Positions 22,233 to 35,689 of a DNA stretch of 64,000 nt are shown one piece after another. Numbering within the stretch: the stretch's first letter is position 1; each line of letters starts with the position of its first letter. The notes under the pieces are model-generated. The model was given only the letters and a program-made list of their open reading frames with translations, ran no database searches and was not told the origin of the DNA. Location: assembly GCA_024180945.1 (NCBI GenBank), contig JAKSGN010000043.1, positions 310,001 through 374,000 on the forward strand, read 5' to 3'. The position numbers were made by a program, and so were the translations under genes. Source of the stretch: Macrophomina tecta (taxonomy: Eukaryota > Ascomycota > Dothideomycetes > Botryosphaeriales > Botryosphaeriaceae).

Positions 22233-25200
22233 GCTAGACTACCTAGAGAGATACCTAAGACTAAATAAAATATTCGAATTAGCCTCTCGGAGCTAAAATA
22301 CAGACTTAGTATTTAATTATTAATTCTTATTATAAATACGATAATCTAGGAGTCTATAGACTAATAAAAGCGTATTTCTACTCTACTTTTAATTAAGTTA
22401 AGATTAAAATCTATATTTATAGCTAAATAGATCTCTATCTAAGTTCCGGCTAGCTATATATATAAGTCTTCTTATTTTCTACTAGATTAGTTCTTTAAGT
22501 AAGTAATTTTAACTATTTCTAAACCCTAAGAAATTTATCTAAGCTTATTTCTAAGATTTCTAAGCCTCGTAAAGCCTTAAGCTTAACTAAGCTAGGTAAT
22601 AAAAACTTTATTAAAGACCTAAGTACTTTTATCTAATCTTTATTTATAATACTTTATTTACTTTCTATTAGCTTCTTTAAGTTTAAGGTTTCTACGTAAG
22701 AAAATAAGATATCTAAGTCTATTACTTTTATATAGGTTATATTTTAGAATAATCTCTATAAACTCTTAGTCCCGGATAATATAAACCTTCTATTATTATC
22801 TACCGAGGGTATTTTATTCTATAATACCCGAGCTATATACTTAATAGCTTACTTTCGAGGCTATATAGCCTATTTTTATTCTATAATCGAGCCCCCGGGT
22901 ATTTCTATTTAAGAAATAGACCTAAAGGGTAAATATAACTACTATATAGTCTACTTTAATATAGAACTAACGGTCTTTCTTCTTATAGGCGCTAATATAT
23001 ATCTAATCTAAGCCCTAGCCTAAGTACTAGTAATAATTCTACCTAAGGCTTTTTAAATATCTAAGGTAGCCGATCCTAAGTCTTTTAAAGGCGAAAAGTC
23101 TAAATTTAAGGCCTTTACTATATAGCTTTAGCTAAAGTTTACTTTAGATTCTTAAGCTTTTACTATAAATTACTAAAAGATTCTCTATATAGAATTCTAT
23201 CTCTAAGACTCTACCTATATATAGTTTTAACCGCGTATTAAAAATAATAGAATAATTTCTATCTTTTTAATCTTTAAAGTCTTCTATAAGGCTTTAAAGA
23301 CTACTTTTAATAACCTAAACTTATACGCTATAGCCGAATAAGCTATCTAAAACCTTAAATAAGATTTATTCTATATTATATTCTATTTTAAGTTTATTTT
23401 ACTTATTATACTTCTTAGTTAGTAAGAGAATGCTATATATATCTACTACTTTAAATATAGTCTTAAGAAAAAAATTAAGAATCTTCTTATAGACTATAAA
23501 ATATCTAAGAAATTTTTAAAATTTATAAAAAAATATATAGCTCTCGATAATTAACTCTTCGCTCGTAAGTAAGAAAAGCAAGCCGTACTAAATTATAATA
23601 AGAATAAGAATAAGAATAAGAATAAAAAAATAAAAAAAATATATTACTAAATTCTATCTCTAACCCTTTATTTTAAAACTAAGCCTAAGAAGAATCTATA
23701 GAACTCGATATAGCTATATAAAAGACCTACTATAAAGCTAATAACCTCTATATATACTATAACTAATTCGGATACTAGGTTAAGAAATACCCTAAAGCTA
23801 AATAAACTAAGAAATTTAATCTAAATAAGATTAATACTACTATATCTAAAAAGCTAGCCGAATTTAAGAATAAGATCTAAACCCTTTATATCTTAGAAAA
23901 TAACTAAGACTAGATAATAAGCGGCGTACGCCTAGCCCTTATATAGCTATATAAGAATTAAGTACTTTAAACTAATTCTCTTTACTAGATAAGTTACCCT
24001 CGTATTTAAGTACTCTATAAGCTTATACTATACTCGTAGTATTTAGCTAAGATAAGGTAAAATATATTCTAAATCTAGAAAATAAGTAATTTCTTATTAT
24101 ATAGGTTTTAGTAAAGAGAAACTATATATTAACTATACTAAACTCTAGTACTATAATAATCTTTATAGACTAATACTATACTTTTATAAATAAACTTTTA
24201 CTATATACTAAGAAATAACCTAAAGTTATTAAAGTTATAGATAGCCGTAAATCTAAAGAAGAATTAATTATCTATAAAATAGATATTAATCTATATCTTA
24301 AAAACTACTCTAAGATAACTATAGTCTAAGTTACTAAGATAGAAAAATACTTTCTTATCTATAGTAAATTCTAATTAGATTACTATAATTCTAAGATTAA
24401 TTAGCCTATTAATAAGATTATATTTATCTTATAGTAGTATAGAAAGTACTACTTTAAGAAAAATAAACCTAAGTAATTCTAAACTATAAGCTAAGAATTT
24501 AACTATATTATAATCTTATTTACTATTTTTAGAAAATACCTTAAATAGTCTAGTTATAAACTATATACTATATAACTTAAGAATATTCTAGAACACCTTA
24601 ATAAGGCTTAAAAAATTAAGAATTTAGAAGATAAAATTAAGATATTAGAATATAATATTTCTAAGAAACTATATAACTTTCTACTATTTTTTACTAAGAA
24701 GAAAGCTAATAAGCTACTCTTATACTAGTATATTAACTATATAATTAAACTAGAGAAAGGTAAAAAAGCCCCCTTTAGCCCCCTCTATAAAATATTTAAT
24801 TTAGAACTAAAAGCCTTAAGACTTTATCTTAATAAAAATCTAAGAAAAGACTTTATTTAATTCTTATATTCTTTAAATGCGTTTTCCGTTATCTTTATTA
24901 AAAAAACTAGGTAGAGGATTAAGATTTTATATTAACTACTATAGTCTAAATACTATAACTAAGAAAAACTAGTATCTATTATTCTTAATAGATAAGAGTC
25001 TAAGAAGGTTAAATAATACTAAATATTTTATAAAACTTAATCTAAGGGGTGTCTTTAATCTTATAAGAATTTAAGAAGGCGATAAGTCTTTTACGGCTTT
25101 TTAAACTTACTATAGCCTATTTAAATATTTTATTATATCTTTTAGCTTAACTAATATACTTACTATATATTAATAGTTCGTAAATAATATACTAAAAGAA

Positions 25201-26254
25201 TATCTTAACCGGTTTCTTATTATCTTTATTAATAATATATTAATCTATTTAGATAACCTTAAGAAATATAAAAAATAAGTTTACTAAGTTCTAAATAAGC
25301 TAAAAATAGCTAACCTATTCGTAAACGAAGAAAAAAGTAAATTCTATATTATATATATAATTTTTTTAGAATTTATTATTACTACTAACGAAATCTCTAT
25401 AGACCTAGCTAAGATTAAGGCTATTTTAGATTAGAAAACTCCTAAGACTACTAAAGATTTATAGTCTTTTCTCGGGTTTACTAATTTTTATTAATAGTTT
25501 ATTAAAGACTATTCGCATATTATACGGCCTTTATTTAAGCTTTTAAGAAAGAACCTACTTTTTATATAGATTAAAAAATAAAAAAATGTCTTCTAGGCTC
25601 TTAAATAAGTATTTACGTCTAAGTCTATACTAAGATACTTCGATTCGGCCCTAGAAATAGTTCTAGAAACGGATACTTTAGATTTTATTATATCTAGAAT
25701 TCTTAGATAATAGGTATAATACCCGGATAGTAAAAGACTTTTATATTCTATAGTCTATTACTCTAGGAAAATAACTTCTATAGAGTAAAACTACAGTATA
25801 AAAGATAAAAAACTACTAGTAATAGTAAAAAGTCTTAAAGAATTTAGACCTAAAGTAGTTAACCTAAGATAAACTCTTTTTATTTATATAAATTACTCTA
25901 ATCTACTTTCTTTTAAGAAAACCTAGATTCTAAACTAAAGATAACTATATTAGGTAATTAAATTATCTAAACTTAATTTTAAGATTACTTACTACTCTAG
26001 TATAAGAAACTAAAGAGCTAATACTCTAATAAGATAATTTAGAGACCTACCTAAAAAAAAAGAAAAAGAAAATAAAAATATCTCTATTCTAAGCTAAGAA
26101 AGGTTTAAAATCTCTACGCTAGAGATAAGCTTTATTAAATTAAAACTAAAAAATAAGATTATGTAACTACTTAAATAAGACTCGCTTATATAAGATATTA
26201 AGAATACTTTAAGTACTAAGAAAACTTAATATCTAAGATAAATTTAAAATTAGA

Positions 26255-26632
26255 TATATAGCTTAATAACTTCTAAATAAATAACTCTAGTACTAGTATT
26301 TCTTAGTAAAAGTTACTTAGAAACTATACTAGTTTCTTATCTAAAAATTCTATTTCGTTCCGGGAGATTAACCTCTAGGTAGGTACTAGGTGCTTAGAAG
26401 GTAGACCCGGCTCGAGCCCTTAGGCCTATCTACTAGGCTAGGTACGACCTAGCACGGGCCCTATTTCTTAGTTTATCTAGTTTTCTAGCTATAAAGTCTA
26501 TAGATTCGGCCTAAACCTAAAAAGACTAGGCTATAGACTTTTAATAAAGACTATTTTAGATAATTTAGCTTATTAGGATTTATAATTAGGGGTCTAGTTT
26601 CTTAGTAATCTTAAGATAGAGTATTATTTATA
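26255..26632 (-). repeat. Element C LTR, inverted copy
   Basis: The reverse complement aligns end to end with 21855-22232 without length change. Identity stops exactly at the inner edge of both copies. Most differences are C/T or G/A. Confidence 0.85.
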
Positions 26633-26641
26633 ATATTTAGG

Positions 26642-27421
26642 TATAACGGCAGCCTTTTCTACTAGGCTTTAGAATCGCCTAGTAGGGTTAGGTAGCTAAA
26701 GGGTTTACCTTAAAGAATAAAAGAAGAATAAAGAATTAAAATAATAGTAGTAATTATATAATATATTAGTACGCGGTATGCGTTAGGCTTATTACCTCTA
26801 ATAGAGTTATATTAGAACTTTAAGTTAACTATAAAGATTAAAGTACTATCTAGTAAGTATATCTATATACTATAGAAAAGCTATAATAATCTAGATCGAT
26901 ATAGCTAGATTAAAGTAGCTAGATTAATAGTATTAAATTATTAATCTTAGATTAGGTTAATCTAGGTAGGCCCTATAGGTCCTACGTAACTTAGGTACTA
27001 AAGCCCATTTCCTAGAATCTAACTTCTATATTAGTTAAAGAAGTATTATACCGCTAAACTATTATTTCTTAGATTATATAAGTTATTTAACTTTCTCCCG
27101 TCCGTTTCTCTTAGCCTAAAGCCGGTTTTTAGGATTCGTAATTCTTCCCTTAGAAATATTCTTTTCCTATAGAAGTTTAATCTAGTCGGTGTTTCCGTAG
27201 TCTTATTATACCGTATAGACGTTATTCTCGTACGGGCTTTCGCTATTATCTTACCTAGGCCCGTACGCGCCGTTCTTTCTCGAGGCTATCTTTTCCGTAC
27301 GGGCGCGCCGGCGTTGCGGCTCTATTATTCTTATAGGTTTTTAGCCCCTACGATACCTTTTTCCGTGTGGGCTTTCTATCTATAGGGTTATAAAGCCCTT
27401 ATTTCTCTAGGGTTCGTAATA
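26642..27421 (-). repeat. Gypsy B 3' LTR (780 bp)
   Basis: TATAACGGCAGCC...GGTTCGTAATA. It is the same length as the other LTR and is preceded by TTAGG. Confidence 0.93.
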
Positions 27422-27432
27422 CTACCCCCCTT
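27422..27432 (-). other. Polypurine tract of Gypsy B
   Basis: Minus-strand AAGGGGGGTAG immediately inside the left LTR. It fixes the element's orientation. Confidence 0.8.
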
Positions 27433-27526
27433 CTTAAGGATCTTCGGCCTAAAGATTTATCCGTTCGTCTATATCTTAGGCTTTTTTTATTTTCTTATTT
27501 TCTTTTTCTACTATAAGCCTCCTACT

Positions 27527-28262
27527 ATGCCTCCGAAATAAAAGCGCGATTTATAAAAGACTAAGTATAAGTCTCTAGGTATAAAGATTAATTTACTAGG
27601 TATCGCGATATCTATTTTTTATTCGTAGTATTTACTTCTAAATGCCTAGCGAAAGACTAAGAAGCCTAAGATAGTATACTAAATAGCCTTAGGTTTTTAT
27701 TATTATAGTAAATGTTGTCGTGCCGGGCGCGCTAGTTATAATACTAGTAGTCTTAAGAACTCCGACTATTAGTTCTTCTTTACTAGTTTCGTAAGTCTAC
27801 TAATTTTTTCTTTAGTTAAGCGTCTTTATCGTGCTCTAGATAAGGCGTGCTCGGAGCGTACTACTTTTAAGAATTAACTTTAAAAGGCGGCTTTTGGTCT
27901 TTCTCGTACTAAAAGATAATAAGAGTTGTTCGAACGTCGCGCTATCCTAATATTATAGCGTAAGTCGGACGCAATCGATATACTTAGAAAATTAAAGGCG
28001 TTAGAGGCTAGAAATACCTCTAACCCTAAAAATACTAAGGAGGAGCGATCGTTAAAGCGTTTATATAGCGATACCTTAGCTAATAACGCTATAGAGTTGT
28101 TTTAATCTATTAGGTCTTCTAGTATTAGTTTAGGTTCTACACCTCCCGAGGGTTCTAGTCTAGTTAACTAGGCGCGGTTATCTCTATTTCCTAATTTTAA
28201 TTTCGGGTTCTTTATATATAACGAGTCGGCGGCTTTAGTCGATCTAGGTTTTAATAGTAGAA
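27527..28262 (+). pseudogene. Antisense Cys-motif / coiled-coil ORF in Gypsy B
   Basis: It starts MPPK*KRD and keeps one frame for about 245 codons with only RIP-type stops, opposite to gag-pol. YSKCCRAGRASY at about 27704-27739 becomes C-x2-C-x7-C when RIP-derived Tyr is read as Cys. A charged helical region follows: RLYRALDKACSER (27821 on), RTKRQ*ELFERRAILIL and DILRKLKALEARN. The tail LSLFPNFNFGFF...NESAALVD resembles the tail of the Gypsy D counterpart. It occupies the space between the chromodomain and the 3' LTR. The second half of a six-Cys motif is not clear here. Unknown function. Confidence 0.6.
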
Positions 28263-31200
28263 TTTATTAATAAGTTCTTAATAGTCGTATAGTTCTAGTA
28301 GTTTCTAGATATTATCCTAGTCTTCTTTTTATTTAAGGAGGTATCTAAACTAACTATTAATATAGCCGCTATCTAGGACTTATTCTACGTTCTAGTTTAT
28401 ATTTTTATCGGTGTCTAGATTTTCTGGTAGTATTTCTTTCGTTTAGCATAATAGCGTAGCGTTTTCTAGTACTGGCTTAAGAAGTAAGACGTGAAATATA
28501 GGGTATATTCATATAGTATTAGATAATCTAAGGCGGAAATTAACCTTTCTAATCTATTCTTTAATTTCGAACGGTCCGATTTTCTTAAAATCTAATTTAT
28601 TATTCGGCCGTTTTATCTTAATATTTTTTTTTAAAGAGGTAAACTTTATCTCTTCTCTTTAGTTTTAGTGCCTCCTAGTACTATCTATTATAGTATTTAC
28701 CTATTTATAGGGCTACGAATTCGAGGTCTAGGTATAGTTATTCGTAGAGGACCTTTAGCTAGTCTACCTTAAGAATTTCTTTTTAGGCTAGGAATTCGCT
28801 TAGTATAGGCTCTTTATAAGCTATAGACTTATAACCGTAGTTAGCGTAGAACGGGAATTCTTATATAGCTAATGCTTTCGAGCTATTATACGCGAACTAT
28901 ACGAGCGGTAGTAGCTTAACCTAGTTATCTTACGCGTAGTTAAGGTAGTAGCGTAGGTATTATTTTAGTATCTAATTCATCCGTTCTGTCTATCCGTCTA
29001 TTTAAGGGTATATCGTAGTTAAGAGCTTATACTTAGCTCTAAGCTAGCGGGTAAGAGTCTACTAGAATTAAAATATAAATAGCCGATTTCTATCTAATAT
29101 AAGCTCTTCTAGTAACCTATAGTTACCGAGGATTATTCTAAGAAATATATAGGCGAGTTCTTCTATATTTACCGTCTTAAGGTATAGTAGGTAATATACG
29201 TACTTTATTATTTTATTAACGATAACTAGAATTAAGTTATACTTAACCTTAGTAAGCGGTTCTTCTAACTTAGGTAGATCCGTAATAAAGTCTAGCGAGA
29301 TAGATTACTAAGGGCACTTCGATACTAATAGCGGCTAAAGTAGTTCGTAGAATACGTACCTCGCGGCCTTACTTCTAATATAAAGGTCGTATTACGAGAC
29401 TACCCGTTAAATAGTTCTTCTAAGTCCTAGAAAGTAGTAGCTTCTTATAATTTGTTTTATTATCTTATCTATTTCTTAGTAACTATATACTAGGGCTTTA
29501 TATATATCTTTTACGAGCTCTTCCCATAGTTTAACCGGAATATAGACTAATTCTAGAAATAAAATTATACTATCTACGTTTCTAGTTACTTAGGGGTTGT
29601 TATCGAGTTGTTCAATTTCTTAAGCCGTTATATTATTTACGTAGGCTTCTCAGATTTTCTACTCCTATTCGTTATCTTCGAGGCGTATCGCTAGGGCGAA
29701 TAGTTTAATTAGGGTAAGCGAGTCGTTTAGTCCTTTTTTAAGCTACGTTTATCCTAGGCTATAAATAGCTATAATCTAGCGGCTACGGCTAGTGGGTATA
29801 AAAGACCCGTTCTTCTATATATTAAGTATTATAGGTTATAGACCTAGCTTCTCTTTAATATAGTCGGCTCGTCTACTTAGCGCGTCTACGCGAGCGTTCT
29901 TAGATTCCTTTCTATAGATAATCTTTATATTATAAGACGCTAGCTCTTTAGCCTACTAAACCTATCGTTAGTTTAATTTCTTAGTAGTAGTAAAGTACGA
30001 GAGGTTCTTATAGTTATAGTAGACTATAATCTAGTACTTAGCGTCTTTAAGGTAGTATCTTTATTTTTTAAAGGCCGTAACTATAGCTAAAAATTCTTTA
30101 TCGTAAATATCGTAGTTCTTTTTAGTAGGTATTATTTTTCTTAAATAGTAGACGATAGGGTATAGTCTACCTTCTTCGTCTAGCTAACTAAGTACGGCTT
30201 CTATAGCGTAGTCTAAAGCGTCGGTCTCTACTATAATTAGTAGATTCGGGTTATAGAGCTCTAGAACTAGTACTTCTATAAATATCCACTTTAGTAAGTT
30301 AAACGCTTATTATTATCTTTCTTTTTATATAAACCTATATTTCTTTCTAGTAGTATCGGTTAGAGGTGCCGCTATTTTAGTATAGTTTATAATAAACTTC
30401 TAGTAAAAGTTAGTAAATCTAAGAAAGGAGTATACTTCTTTAATAATTCGCGGTATTAGCTAGTCTCTAATTACGTCTAGTTTCTTATCGTCTATACCGA
30501 TATATCCGGGGGTAATAGTAAACCCTAGATATTCTATTCTTTATATATACTACTCGCTTTTTTCTAGAGCTACTTAAAGATTTCGCTTATCTAAGGCCTA
30601 TAGAACTTTTCTTACGTACTTAGTATATTTCTTAAGCGTCTCCGAGTATATTAGGATATTATCTAGGTAAGCCAAGGCAAATATATCTAAATACGGACGT
30701 AAAATATCGTTAACTAAGCTCTAGAAGGTAGCCGGTACGTTAGTAAGCCTAAAAGATATTACTGTATACTTATAATATCTAAATTATATTTAAAATGCCG
30801 TCTTCTATTCTTTATCTTTCTTAATACGGACTAGGTAGTAGCCTTCTTAAAGGTCTAGTTTTGTAAAAAACTTAGCGTTACGAAGCTTATCCTATAATTT
30901 GTCGATATAAGATAGTAGGTATTAGTTTTTTACCGTAATATTATTTAGCTATCTATAGTTAATATAGAGACGGAGCTTGCTATTCTTTTTTAGAATAAAT
31001 AAAATAGAGTATTCTATCGGTAACTATAAGGGTTATATATATCCTCGCTCTAAGTTTTTATTAATATATTTCTATAATGCTTCGGCCTCTATCTTAGATA
31101 AGGAGTAAATAGACTTAAAAGTAGATTATATTCCCGGGAGTAGGGGTATCTTATAATTCTATAGCTAATACTCTAGTAGTTATTCTTTATCTCTTTCTTA

Positions 31201-34200
31201 AAATATTCTCGATATATTCTAGAACTCCTATAGAACTATCTCTAATTCTAGTATAGGTACTAATTTATTCGTAGTAGGTCTTATAATTTCGCTAAGATTT
31301 ATACTAATCTTAGCTACCGAAATGCCTTTATCGTTATAGCTCTTATACCCGAGGGGACTAGTACCTACTTTATCCGGGTAGCCGTACTATCTATTAAGCC
31401 TCTAGGGGTAGTCTTCTCTAACTAGCTTTAGGCTATTCTTATTCTTATTCGTAAGGCCTTATTTCATATTAGTAAGGATCTTCTACTTAGTATTCTTACT
31501 AGGTTTTATATAAATTATATAGGCTTCTTCTCCTTATCTTATTATAAGTTTTAGCGCTTAATAGCTAATTATCTTAATATCTACGGGTACGTTATTATTT
31601 CGTTGTTCTAGCTCGAAGGTTTTACTCTAGCTCTTAGGCTCTAGCGCTTTTTTTTTAGCTTTATTAGCTTCTTCTTACCGTTACGAGGTAGCGCCTATAG
31701 TATTTATTAAAAAATGTAATAATCTTCATTTTCTAGCTAATATATAGCTCGTAAGTCTTTAGCTACGATATTTCTAGAATAATATCATGTCCGGGAATTA
31801 TTATTACGTCGAGGTTAATTCGTTCTTAGTAATCTCTAACGGTAAGGGGTACTTCTTCTATCTCGATTCGTATCTAGCTATTTTTATATTCCGCTAGAAA
31901 GCCGTTTACTATACTTAGCTAATAAGAATAATTCTTAGCTTACTAAAGTAGTTAGTTCTTAATAATAAACTTAGGGTCGACGAATACACCTTATACGCCG
32001 CTATTAATTATAGCTATTACCTTTTTCCCATAGAATATAACTAGAATATATAAAAGTCGGTATAAGTTTAATTCGGTAGGTATAATTCCGTTTATTATAC
32101 GTATAATTTAGTTAAGAAACCTATCTAACGGCCTCTTCTAGAGTCCCTATCTAGGGAAGCTATTTAGTTTTTTAATATAAGTCACCCTATTATTTCGTAA
32201 TAAATATATTCGTTCTATTTCTTAACTAGGACTAGGGTGTCTTTTTATTATATCTATCTACTATATTTAATTAGTTATCTCTAGTAGATCTACCCGTTTC
32301 GGACCTAATACTAGAAGGTAGGCATATCGTATTTTTCGTAGAATATCTATTATAAGGTGCCCCTATTCCTAGTTACTATACCGTACTAATAGAGGGTATA
32401 AGCTATATTATGGAGGTATTATAGGTCTTATCGTTATCGTACCCCCTATATCTCGTTCTTTAGCTAAGATACGAGTTCGTTAGCCATCTTAAGTAGTAAT
32501 TCTTTCTAGGGGTTCTAGGTATCGTCTTACTATATACGTGCGTATATCTTTCTCTGCTATATCTTATATTACTACGTTCCGAGGTTAATTATAGGGCCTA
32601 GAATCTAGATAACCGTAGACTCTAGGCTATTAGTAATGTGGCGCGTCTCTTCATATTAAGTTAGGTATTCGGTTATTCTTATAAGTATAGCTTTATTCTA
32701 CTATTACTTATTATTAGTCGTGCTTAACTTTAGAATACTATCGTATAGTTCTTTTGTATCGCTATCGACTAGGTCCTCGTCGTTAAGAAAGGCTTTAATA
32801 AACTCTTTCTCTATTCTTAGAGTTATATTAACGTATCGTAGCTTCTTAGAATACTAGCCTATAGCATTCTTATCGCTCTAGTAAGTAGTATAGTTATTAT
32901 TATAATAAGCTATCTAGCTAAGCCTTTAATACTCGAGGCTCTAGCTTTCTTCATATTACTTATTAAATTCGGTAAAGGGGTTTTCTTACTTAGTAACCGT
33001 AGAGACTTCTTAGCTTTTTAGTTTTTATATCGTAGCCGAGACTTATTTATTCTTCTTAAGGTAGTAGTATATTTTTTTCTAAGTCTTATCGTAGTAGATG
33101 TATAGTTCTTTTTTAAATCTTTATTTTTACTCTAAAATCTATTCTTTATATTATTTTTCTTTATAGTCGTTATTCTTTTTTCTATAGTAGTTATCCCTTT
33201 TAGGTGGGTCGTTTCGGCGGTTAATATTATTTAGCTCTATAGCATCTTCTCCTTTCTAAGTATATCTAGGGTGCGCTAGACGCGAAGTATTAGCTTCGTA
33301 GTTTATCTTATACTTTTTAAATTAGCGCTCGAAGAGGCGGTTATTATATTTAATAGCTAGCTTAATAAGTTTATCTAGGGTCTTAGAATCGTCTTATATT
33401 ATAAGTTAGTCTTTAACCCTTTTCTTAAGTCCTCGGTAGTAGTAGTCTATAAGGGCGCGGTCGGACTAGTTATCTAGATATACTACGGTCTTTTAGAATT
33501 CTATAGTATAGTCTGCTACTAAGGTCTTCTAGTAGATATTTATAACGGCTTATTAGGTCTTATTAACCTCGTCGAGGTCTCTAAAGCCTTACTTAATTTA
33601 GATTATAAAGTACTTATAGTTACTAAAGACTTTCTTAGTATTTTTTTACGTACTTCTAGTTCTTTCTCTATTCGGTCTCTAAGGTAGGGCTCGAACTACT
33701 ATACCGTAATATCGCGGAGGTAGGTAGCTACGAATATTATCTTTTTATCGTCGGTAGAAAAGTCTCTAGAGTTAAAGAAGAAGTATAGGTTAAGTTATAA
33801 AAGAAAGATCTAGAGCTTCTTTTAGTTACCGTAGAATAGATCTAGCTTAGCCGTCTTTATACTCTTATTAGAAGATTAAGTCATTATTAATATTAAAGTA
33901 TAAACGGGTACTGGAATAGAGGTTATTAAAATAGCTTAGTTATAAAGTTTACCTATTTATTAATAGAGCTAGGTATTCTCGTTAGTCTACTTCTAGAGTT
34001 ATCTACGTAGTTCGCCGATCTAGCCTTATATATCTTAAATAACCTAAAAGAGGTCGGCTATAGTTAGCTATAGGGGCCCGTTATTATTTATATTAACGTC
34101 GTTTATTATATTACTTAGTTAGCGTTAAGTATTAAGTAATACTATCTTATCGTTAAATATTTCTTTCTTCGGAACTGCCTTCCCTTATAAGAATAGTAGT

Positions 34201-34205
34201 TAAAG

Positions 34206-34985
34206 TATAACGGCAGCCTCTTTTACTAGGCTTTAGAATCGCCTAGTAGGGTTAGATAGCTAAAGGGTTTACCTTAAAGAATAAGAGAAGGGTAAAGAAT
34301 TAGAATAATAGTAGTAATTACGTAATATATTAGTACGTAGTATACGTTAGGCTTATTATCTCTAATAGAGTTATATTAGAACTTTAAGTTAACTACGAAG
34401 GTTAAAGTACTATCTAGTAAGTATATCTATATACTATAGAAAAGCTATAATAATCTAGATTAATATAGCTAGATTAAAGTAGCTAGATTAATAGTATTAG
34501 ATTATTAATCTTAGATTAGGTTAATCTAGGTGGGCCCTATAGATTCTATGTAACTTAGGTGCTAAAGCCTATTTCTTAAAATCCGACTTCTATATTAGTT
34601 AAGAAAGTATTATACTACTAGACTATCGTTTCTTAGATTATATAAGTTATTTGACTTTCTCCCGTCCGTTTCTCTTAGCCCGAAGCTAGTTTCCGGGATT
34701 CGTAATTTTTTCCTTAGGAATATTCTTTTTCTACGGGAGTTCGACCTAGTCGGTATTCCTATAGTCTTACTATACTATATAGGTATTATTTTCGTACGGG
34801 CTTTTGCTACTATCTTACTTAGGCCTATACGTGCCGTTTTTTCTCGAGGCTATCTTTTTCGTGCGGGCGCACTGGCATTGCGGCTCTATTATTCTTACGG
34901 GTTCTTAGCCCCTACGGTGCCTTTTCCCGTGCGGGCTTTCTATCCGTGGGGTTATAAAGTCCTTGTCCCTCTAGGGTTCGTAATA
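34206..34985 (-). repeat. Gypsy B 5' LTR (780 bp)
   Basis: TATAACGGCAGCC...GGTTCGTAATA, followed by TTAGG. No clear tRNA-primer site could be recognised beside it after RIP. Confidence 0.93.
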
Positions 34986-34990
34986 TTAGG

Positions 34991-35206
34991 CCCTTAGGCC
35001 TACCTACTAGGTAGGGTATAGCCTAGTATAGGCCTTATTTCTTAGTTTATCTAGTTTTCTAGCTATAAAGTCTATAAATTTAGCCTAAATCTAAAAAGGC
35101 TAGGCTATAGACTTTTAGTAAAGACTATTTCGGATAATTTAGCTTATTAAGATTCTTAGTTAGAGGTTTTATTTCTTAGTAATCTTAGGTAAAGTATTAT
35201 TTTATA
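34991..35206 (-). repeat. Truncated third copy of the element C LTR
   Basis: It aligns with 26418-26632 in the same orientation and lacks the part corresponding to 26255-26417. Before Gypsy B inserted it lay directly next to the inverted C LTR. Confidence 0.8.
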
Positions 35207-35689
35207 ATAAGAAAAGAAATAAAGTCTAGCTTCTTAAAAAAATATTAAAATAATATAATTAAATAATAAATTAGACTATAAAAAAATTAAATTCTACTAA
35301 ATTAAAAAAAATTTTATCTATTTTCTTTAAACTTAAATTACTAGAACGAATAGATATATATCTAGTCTTCTATATTTTCTTACTTAAACCTATATATAAT
35401 AACGCTAAATCTAATCTAGAAATTAAAATATATTCTAATAATACTTATAAAAAATAGCTAGTAGAGGAAATTCTTAATAAAAACTAAATTAATAATTAAT
35501 TTAAATATTTTATTAAATAGAAAGAAATAGACCCTACTAAAAATTATTAAAAATTTTTATAGAAACTAGTTTCTTACCTTAACTATAAGAAACTTATTTA
35601 GAAATACTACTAATAAAATTCTAATTATCTAAATCTAGAGTATTCTTCTATAATCTAAAACCTAGAGAAAGTATTAAGAATATCTAAAA

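Larger units (their letters stand above)
21855..26632 (+). mobile_element. Gypsy-like element C: inverted LTRs around gag-RT-RNase H, no integrase
   Basis: A 378-bp terminal repeat at 21855-22232 runs forward and an equally long copy at 26255-26632 runs in reverse. Between them, on the plus strand, gag is visible near 23070-23600 (VADPKSFKGEKSKFKAF). A zinc-knuckle remnant lies near 23755-23800. The RT box FINNILIY is at about 25220, and the RT end EIKAILD/SFLGFTNFY at about 25400-25490. RNase H follows at about 25640-25900 (SALEIVLETD, then YYSRKITSIE). Only about 200 bp follow RNase H, so integrase and chromodomain are absent. Stops are RIP type. No target duplication is evident at the outer ends. 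Inverted terminal repeats are normal for DIRS elements, but the coding sequence here looks Ty3/Gypsy, so a rearranged LTR element is more likely. Confidence 0.75.
26642..34985 (-). mobile_element. Gypsy B, complete chromovirus (8.3 kb), RIP-inactivated
   Basis: Both LTRs are 780 bp (26642-27421 and 34206-34985). The element is flanked by TTAGG at 26637-26641 and 34986-34990, the target duplication. On the minus strand gag lies at about 32900-34200. RT is at 30650-30690 (ALAYLDNILIYS, YLDD with one G-to-A change). Integrase C-terminus lies at about 28440-28620 (RLRLSNT...IYPIFHV) and a chromodomain-like FRYLLK*KED at about 28320-28370. The polypurine tract, seen as CTACCCCCCTT on the plus strand, is at 27422-27432 next to the 3' LTR. 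CpA/TpG are depleted but many CpG remain, so the mutation load is lighter than in copy 1. It inserted next to element C. Between chromodomain and 3' LTR is an antisense ORF (separate entry). Confidence 0.93.

Noticed and set aside
21855..26632. True DIRS element
   Set aside because: No tyrosine recombinase seen, and gag/RT/RNase H motifs read as Ty3/Gypsy. Kept as an open question rather than a call.
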